Of a stretch of 19,112 bases of DNA, positions 14,381 to 19,112 are shown piece by piece. The translations under genes were made by a program, and so were the position numbers. Origin of the DNA: an uncultured Ruminiclostridium sp. (lineage in GTDB: Bacteria; Bacillota; Clostridia; Oscillospirales; Ruminococcaceae); contig CAJUQV010000035.1 in the NCBI GenBank assembly GCA_910588335.1, forward strand, positions 1-19,112. Direction: 5' to 3'. Every line of letters begins with the position of its first letter. The first letter of the stretch is position 1. Under the pieces are notes generated by a model. The model did not search any database. It had not been told where the DNA came from and saw only the letters and a list, made by a program, of their open reading frames with translations.

Positions 14381-14977
14381 ATGAACAACAAACTAAAAAG
14401 AGAGCTTTTCAGCGTACCCAACATATTAACCTATTTCCGTATCATACTTATTCCGGTATTTGTCGTATTTTATGTTAATTCCGCTCACAGCATCAAATGC
14501 TATATCGCGTCCGTTATGGTACTTATCGCTTCTGGACTTACGGATATGCTTGACGGAAGAATCGCCAGAAAATACGATCAGATTACCGAATTGGGAAAGG
14601 TTCTGGATCCCGTAGCGGATAAGCTGTCACAGTGCGCCATTTTAGCCTGTCTCTTAATGAGGTACAGGCTGTTTATACCTGTTCTTGCAATATTTGTCAT
14701 CAAGGAAATCACGATGGCGGTATTGGCGCTTGTGTTCTACCGATTGGGAAGAAAGCTTAAAGGTGCGCACTGGTATGGAAAGATCGCTACAAGCTCCTTT
14801 TATCTTATAACCATATTTCTTTTGCTGGTGCCGCCGGGAAAGGTGCCTGCAGAAGTGTCCGACGCGCTGATTATTCTAAGCGGAGTTTTTATGCTGTTTG
14901 CTTTTATTATGTATCTGAGGGTTTATTTTGTTATGTGGAAGGATCACAAGGATAATAAGCCGAATAAAAGATATTGA
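14381..14977 (+). CDS. pgsA: CDP-alcohol phosphatidyltransferase, PgsA type
   Basis: A 198-residue membrane enzyme. The full catalytic signature DxxDGxxARx8GxxxDxxxD is present: Asp55, Asp58, Gly59, Ala62, Arg63, Gly72, Asp76 and Asp80. The N-terminal SVPNILTYFRIILIP is typical of CDP-diacylglycerol-glycerol-3-phosphate 3-phosphatidyltransferase, which makes phosphatidylglycerol phosphate, the first committed step to phosphatidylglycerol and cardiolipin. About six transmembrane helices follow and the tail is basic. Related enzymes that use other alcohols (cardiolipin or inositol type) cannot be fully excluded. AGGA six bases before the ATG supports the start. A consensus promoter of its own suggests strong constant expression. 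Confidence 0.9.
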   Translation: MNNKLKRELFSVPNILTYFRIILIPVFVVFYVNSAHSIKCYIASVMVLIASGLTDMLDGRIARKYDQITELGKVLDPVADKLSQCAILACLLMRYRLFIPVLAIFVIKEITMAVLALVFYRLGRKLKGAHWYGKIATSSFYLITIFLLLVPPGKVPAEVSDALIILSGVFMLFAFIMYLRVYFVMWKDHKDNKPNKRY

Positions 14978-15328
14978 TATTATTTAGAAAAATCTCTTAA
15001 CCATCCCCAAAAAGTCGTGAAATACGGGCATTTCACGGGATATGCGGAATGAATTTACCGCTTTTAAAGGATTGCTGCTTTTCTGCCATAACACCCGGCA
15101 AGCGACACTGACGCGGCACTTCGGTAATAAGGAAAAAATGAAAACTTCATACAGCAGCTATAAAGCGGCGTTCCTGTTCTTCTCCTCAGCGGTTAAGAAC
15201 AGGAACGCCGCTTTTTTATGACCCTTGTGACGCATTAGGGGCGAAAAACGCCTTGATTTACAGGGCTTCCAGAGCGCAAAAAAGGCAGGACATGACAAAT
15301 TTCTTATTTTTTACACACAAATCTTGTT
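14978..15328 (+). other. non-coding stretch after pgsA
   Basis: No credible gene is seen in these 351 bp. It holds a hairpin with an 8-bp stem CGTGAAAT/ATTTCACG (15016-15023 and 15030-15037) and the strong terminator at 15162-15217. The 185 bases between the pgsA stop and the terminator form an unusually long 3' end, or could hold a separate small RNA. After the terminator there is sequence of unknown origin leading to the transposase remnant. Confidence 0.5.
15162..15217 (+). terminator. strong rho-independent terminator
   Basis: A 20-bp stem (15162-15181 with 15195-15214, centre GCGGCGTTCCTG) closes a 13-base loop and ends in TTTTTT on the plus strand. It is the first strong terminator after pgsA and probably ends that transcript. 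Confidence 0.9.
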
Positions 15329-16009
15329 TTGCCTGCATATTTACCGATCTTTGAGCTTACAACCTCTGCCGATGTTTATGACAGCGTTGTTGCTCTTGAT
15401 ATTATAAACCAAACCAACAGTTTTTTATCAATTCGTGAGTGTACCTTTATCGCCGACAAGGCTTATGATGTTAAAGCTATTTACAACACTGTCAAAGATG
15501 TTTATTGCGGTGAATGTGCTATCCCTCTTAACAAACGCAATACCAAAAATCCCAAAAAGCTTCCAAGTGGACAGCCTATTTGCGAAGCGGGACTTGCTAT
15601 GCACAAGGACGGTAAATTTTCGGACAGTGGCAGGACGCGTCAGAAATACTGCTGTCCTTTCAGACTGTCAAAGACTTTTGTTTGCCCTTGCAATCATAAA
15701 AACTGGAACAACGGTAAGAAAAACAGGGACTGTACAAAATACGTTACTCTTCCCGATGATTACAGACTTTCGATAGACCGTGATTGTATTTCCTTTAAGA
15801 AAATCTACGCTCTCAGAACTGAGGCGGATCGGTACAATGCCCGTTTTAAGCAAACAGGTCAGGAACGCCTTTGGGTTCGCAGCTGTAATGCAGCACAAAA
15901 TTTGAATACCATTGCCCATATCGCATTGCTTGCCGTTGCTTCTGCTGCGGTTTCATTTAAGTCCCAAGCCTCTGTTCGCTGTTTGAAATCCGCTAAACGT
16001 TTCGCTTAA
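15329..16009 (+). pseudogene. transposase lacking its N-terminal part
   Basis: A 226-residue frame that matches the C-terminal half of DDE transposases of the IS1182/IS4-like type. FIADKAYD carries the second catalytic aspartate, AIPLNKRN and the RQKYCCPFR..CPC cysteine cluster are typical of the insert region, and ALRTEADRYNARFKQTG holds the catalytic glutamate. The N-terminal DNA-binding part and the first aspartate are missing: the frame runs into a stop at 15293-15295, and the upstream codons do not look like transposase. The frame can be entered only at a TTG (15329), with no ribosome site. It is therefore a dead remnant of an insertion sequence. Confidence 0.85.
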
Positions 16010-16240
16010 TTTTTTGCTATATTTTTACTTGGCTTTGTTGTTTTTGCGGCAAGGTTTCTTTTGTTGTTTTCTTTTTCAGAAACTTCCCATTTCGCTTTCA
16101 CTGCTTTGTTTGGAGTTTACATTTTATTTGTGTTTTGCTCATCTCTATTTTGTTTTGACGGCATATATGTTTGCTGATATTTTCATGAGATATTATATAT
16201 TGTGTATTATCCCAGTCGTTGTTTTTTTCCGTGTGCCCAC
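16010..16240. other. T-rich debris after the transposase remnant
   Basis: The plus strand is unusually rich in T and poor in GC compared with the genes on either side. No gene on the plus strand is credible. It probably contains the end of the insertion sequence, but I could not find a matching inverted end upstream, as expected if the left end was deleted. Confidence 0.4.
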
Positions 16241-16286
16241 TTGTCGCCTGCTTATAATCTGTTCCCCAATAAGAACCTTCGGCCAT
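16098..16286 (-). CDS. possible cut-off start of a gene after the LysR gene
   Basis: A 62-residue frame whose ATG lies one base after the LysR stop (TGATATG), with AGAGG upstream, the layout of a translationally coupled gene. The first half (MAEGSYWGTDYKQATSGH then EKNNDWDNTQY) has a composition that looks coded; the second half is Lys/Gln/Ile-rich and lies in the T-rich debris of the insertion. It may be the N-terminus of a gene cut by the insertion sequence. No family is recognised and it may be spurious. Confidence 0.3.
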   Translation of the reverse strand: MAEGSYWGTDYKQATSGHTEKNNDWDNTQYIISHENISKHICRQNKIEMSKTQIKCKLQTKQ

Positions 16287-16287
16287 A

Positions 16288-17136
16288 TCATATCTCGCCT
16301 CTAAGACATCTGAAAAATTCTCTTTCCACACCTGTAAGCCTGCTCCCCTCGCCAAACACCATATAATCGCAGTACACGCGGTTTTCCTCGCTTTTCACCG
16401 CGGCAAAGCCCGAAGGAACATTCACGTCCAAAGCGGAAATTCTCATAAAGCCCTTATTTAAAGCCGAAATTAACCTGCACCCGCTGTTGAGGTCGTAGGC
16501 GCCTATACATTTCCCCTCTCCTTCCGAAGCGTAAAGAACGATTTCGGAGTACTCCGCCAATTTTCCCGAATCAATTTCCCCGTCCTTTATGGCAGGATCC
16601 GTTTCGTTAAGAAGGATTTTTTCCTCCCCTCTTCCGATAAGCTGAAATTTAAAGCCCTTATGCTCCTCCCGCGCGTTTGCTTCCTCCGCTTCCGTAATTC
16701 TTATCACGCCTATATCGGCTTCTCCGCTTTCCACAAGCTCAAACACCCGCTCCGTACTACAAAGACGGTAGAAAAGAGAAAACTCCCTTTCCCGCTCGTA
16801 CTCCGCCGCAAAGTGCTCAAAAGCGTTATGACAATAATCTATGCCGTTGGCGGCCACGGTAAAGCTTTTTATCTCCGTCCTGCCGCCGATGAATTTTTCG
16901 TCGAATTCGTCCGCCTGCTTTACAAGGCTTCGCGCGTATTTTATTATTTCCTCCCCTTTTTTGGTGGGGACAACGCCTTTTGAGGTGCGCATAAAAATAG
17001 CGGTGCCCACGCTTTTTTCAAGATCCTTTATAGACTTGCTCAGATTGGGCTGCCCCATATAAAGATTCTGCGCCGCCTTGGTGATAGAGCCGGTACGGGC
17101 TACTTCCACTATATAACGGAGGTGGGTAAGGTTCAT
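16288..17136 (-). CDS. LysR family transcriptional regulator
   Basis: A 282-residue LysR regulator. The N-terminal winged helix-turn-helix (about 1-60) begins MNLTHLRYIVEVARTGSITK and includes AAQNLYMGQPNLSKSIKDLE. The rest is the effector-binding domain, with more divergence than usual. The frame is open to 17205, but that start would lie inside the upstream gene; the ATG at 17136 is the canonical family start and is preceded by AAGGA. It begins 17 bp after the stop of the GH127 gene, so both are probably on one mRNA. LysR proteins often control a neighbouring gene, usually divergent; here it is co-directional, so a role in arabinoside use is only inferred. Confidence 0.93.
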   Translation of the reverse strand: MNLTHLRYIVEVARTGSITKAAQNLYMGQPNLSKSIKDLEKSVGTAIFMRTSKGVVPTKKGEEIIKYARSLVKQADEFDEKFIGGRTEIKSFTVAANGIDYCHNAFEHFAAEYEREREFSLFYRLCSTERVFELVESGEADIGVIRITEAEEANAREEHKGFKFQLIGRGEEKILLNETDPAIKDGEIDSGKLAEYSEIVLYASEGEGKCIGAYDLNSGCRLISALNKGFMRISALDVNVPSGFAAVKSEENRVYCDYMVFGEGSRLTGVEREFFRCLRGEI

Positions 17137-17153
17137 TTTCAGGCCGTTCCTTT

Positions 17154-19073
17154 CTATTTTATGTTCATCCAAACCCTCATCTGATTTTCCCCCCTGTTGC
17201 CCCATGTGTAATATGGAATCGCCCTTGCTTCGCAGTTGTGCGTTTCCGGCTTTTTGTCGGTGTAAAGCTCCTGCGGAATATTTTCCCTTACCGCCGACGC
17301 GGTTATACCCGTTACTCCCGCCAAAGGCTCGTTATCAAGCCGTGACAAAGAGAGTAATTCGCCGTCTTTCAGAGAAAGGGAAAGCACGTCGCCCTCATTG
17401 TCCCTGCCCTCAAAGCAATAAACCAGAGGACCTCTCATAACGGCGGCCTTTCCGGTAAGGCTGTGTATCCTCGCGGAAGGGTATACAAATCTCGGTGTTC
17501 CGTCCATTGACAAAACTATCTTGTCCCCGCTTTTTACATTCAGATACAAATATCCGTTTTCCGTAAGCAAAGCAATCTTGTTTCCGTTAAGGGTCAAATC
17601 GTATTTTCGGCTCCATTCGGGGATTCTTACCGCCAAGGTTTTATTTTCACCCTTTTTTAGCGTATATTTTACGGTAAAAACATAGGGATATTCGGTTTCA
17701 CAAACCAATTCCGCGCCGTTATCAAAGCTTGCCGACCCGTCGGCAAACATATGACAGTATATAGTATCCCCATTTTCGCCGTAAGCATACTTTCCGAAGG
17801 ACGCAACAAGCCGCGCCACATTGGGGGGACAGCAGGCGCAGGCGTACCACTTGGGGCGCTGAGGAAGGTCGTGACGATAGTTTGAGGATACCCCGGAAAT
17901 GCCCGGTATCACCTCTAACGGGTTGACGTAAAAAAAGCTTTTTCCGTCCATAGCCATACCCGCCAGTACCCCGTTGTAAAAGGCGCGTTCGCATATATCG
18001 CCGTACTTTCCGTCAATTTTGTTTTTCAGCATCGCGCGTCCGAAAAAGATAAGTCCCACGGCGGCGCATGTTTCGGCGTAAGCAGTGTCGGGCGGGAGGT
18101 CGTAATCCACGGAGAAGGCTTCTCCGCTGACCGTTGAACCTATGCCGCCGGTTATATACATCTGCTTTTCGGTAATGTTGCACCAAAGTCTTTCACAGGC
18201 GGAGAGAAGTTCTTTGTCTCCCGTTTCCGCCGCAAGCTCCGCCATTCCCGTGTATAAATAAACCGCGCGTACCGCGTGACCAACTGCGGCGGTCTGTTCC
18301 CTTACAGGAAGATGACTCTGACGGTAATCGTTGTCCCACGGGTTACTGTTCCATACTGTCCAGTCGCGCTTTTCCGCCTCTTTTTGATAAAAACCGGTAT
18401 CCCTTCCGCGCTCGTTTATGAAGTATTCCGCCAATTCAAGATGTTTTTTTTCACCTGTCAGGCGGTACATTTTCATAAGGGCAAGCTCAATTTCGGGGTG
18501 CCCGGGACAGCCGCCGTTTTTCTCCTCTATAAAACGCTTATATATACAATCGGCGTTTTTCTCCATAACCTTCAGCAGTCTGTTTTTGCCCGTCGCTTCG
18601 TAATAGGCGCAGGCGGCTTCCATCATATGCCCGGAGCAATAAAGCTCATGGGCTTCGAGAAGGTTTGTCCAGCGCTTTTCCTTATCGGAAACAGTAAATC
18701 TGGTGTTGAGATAGCCGTCCTCGTCCTGCGCCGAAGCAATTATTTCTATCAGCTCGTCCGCTTTTTTTTCAAGCTCCGCATCGGGAAAATCGGCGAGAGC
18801 ATAGGCCGCCGCTTCAAGCCATTTTGCCGCGTCGCTGTCCTGAAAGACCATTCCGTAAAAATCCGCGTCGGGCTTTTCTCCGCGCAGTACCTTGGCGGCA
18901 TTTTTAAAATTGGCTATAACTCCGCTTTTTTCCGCGCCCTCGGTGTTGTCGCCGAGGGTGGCGTACTGGTAGGGTATCACTTCGTCTTTTATCAACTTCT
19001 GATATTTGCCGATAAAGCCGCCGGACTTGTAGGCGGCGGGGGCGATTTGTTTTTCAGTCACTTTAATCTCCAT
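17154..19073 (-). CDS. GH127 family beta-L-arabinofuranosidase
   Basis: A 639-residue glycoside hydrolase with an (alpha/alpha)6 barrel and C-terminal beta domains. The zinc and catalytic residues can be placed by comparison with HypBA1 of Bifidobacterium (Glu338, Cys340, Cys417, Cys418): Glu334 and Cys336 in AYAETCA, and Cys414-Cys415 in YACACCPPN, with nearly the same spacing. Glu318 in SGEAF fits the general acid/base position. The family removes beta-L-arabinofuranose from plant hydroxyproline-rich glycoproteins and arabinan side chains. There is no signal peptide, so it should act in the cytoplasm on imported oligosaccharides. The ribosome site before the ATG is weak. Transport genes may lie upstream, outside the window. 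Confidence 0.93.
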   Translation of the reverse strand: MEIKVTEKQIAPAAYKSGGFIGKYQKLIKDEVIPYQYATLGDNTEGAEKSGVIANFKNAAKVLRGEKPDADFYGMVFQDSDAAKWLEAAAYALADFPDAELEKKADELIEIIASAQDEDGYLNTRFTVSDKEKRWTNLLEAHELYCSGHMMEAACAYYEATGKNRLLKVMEKNADCIYKRFIEEKNGGCPGHPEIELALMKMYRLTGEKKHLELAEYFINERGRDTGFYQKEAEKRDWTVWNSNPWDNDYRQSHLPVREQTAAVGHAVRAVYLYTGMAELAAETGDKELLSACERLWCNITEKQMYITGGIGSTVSGEAFSVDYDLPPDTAYAETCAAVGLIFFGRAMLKNKIDGKYGDICERAFYNGVLAGMAMDGKSFFYVNPLEVIPGISGVSSNYRHDLPQRPKWYACACCPPNVARLVASFGKYAYGENGDTIYCHMFADGSASFDNGAELVCETEYPYVFTVKYTLKKGENKTLAVRIPEWSRKYDLTLNGNKIALLTENGYLYLNVKSGDKIVLSMDGTPRFVYPSARIHSLTGKAAVMRGPLVYCFEGRDNEGDVLSLSLKDGELLSLSRLDNEPLAGVTGITASAVRENIPQELYTDKKPETHNCEARAIPYYTWGNRGENQMRVWMNIK

Positions 19074-19112
19074 TCTGCCGCTAAAGCGTCAGCACAAATA
19101 GGAATGAAAGAG

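Noticed and set aside
15138..15221. A 27-residue frame with AAGGA before its ATG, ending KNRNAAFL
   Set aside because: It runs straight through the terminator stem, whose codons give the ending; this is a common false peptide over such hairpins.
1..19112. CRISPR array, tRNA or rRNA genes, toxin-antitoxin or defence genes
   Set aside because: I saw no regularly spaced repeats with unique spacers, no tRNA-like folds and no proteins of these kinds.

Overview
The window looks like chromosomal DNA of a low-to-medium GC member of the Bacillota, most likely an anaerobic gut-type Clostridia. The evidence is the heat-shock order hrcA-grpE-dnaK-dnaJ under a perfect CIRCE operator, a DnaK of the Gram-positive type that lacks the N-terminal insert of proteobacterial DnaK, an HPr with both His15 and Ser46, a yabB-rsmI pair as in Bacillus, sigma-A promoters with 17-bp spacers, AAGGAGG-type ribosome sites, several TTG starts, and a GH127 arabinofuranosidase.

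Left part (1-6760, minus strand): a small lipoprotein gene, ptsH (HPr) with its own promoter and a strong terminator, then the heat-shock operon read right to left: promoter, CIRCE, hrcA, grpE (TTG start overlapping the hrcA stop), dnaK, dnaJ. HrcA represses through CIRCE; GrpE, DnaK and DnaJ form the folding machine. A roughly 100-bp AT-rich element and a GC-richer hairpin sit between dnaK and dnaJ.

Middle (6760-15220, plus strand): after a 350-bp AT-rich divergent region with large inverted repeats come a polytopic membrane protein (possible GT-C type glycosyltransferase), ktrB (potassium channel subunit, no ktrA beside it), an ElaA-type acetyltransferase, a YabB/TrmN6-type tRNA methyltransferase, rsmI, a 45-residue single-pass membrane microprotein, an amidase-like protein whose catalytic Cys and His seem replaced, and a pgsA-type phosphatidyltransferase with a perfect consensus promoter. 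A strong terminator at 15162-15217 ends this block.

Right part (15220-19112): a transposase lacking its N-terminus and T-rich debris, then a minus-strand pair of a GH127 beta-L-arabinofuranosidase followed 17 bp later by a LysR regulator. A short frame starting right after the LysR stop may be the beginning of a gene cut by the insertion.

The least explained feature is a small palindromic repeat with ATACTAATCC / GGATTAGTAT ends. Two 34-bp copies lie 11 kb apart in opposite orientation with two differences, degenerate copies lie at 53-81 and 896-917, and a 100-bp element with the same ends sits inside the dnaK-dnaJ gap. The second notable item is the microprotein plus degenerate amidase pair. 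No CRISPR array, tRNA, rRNA or defence system was seen.
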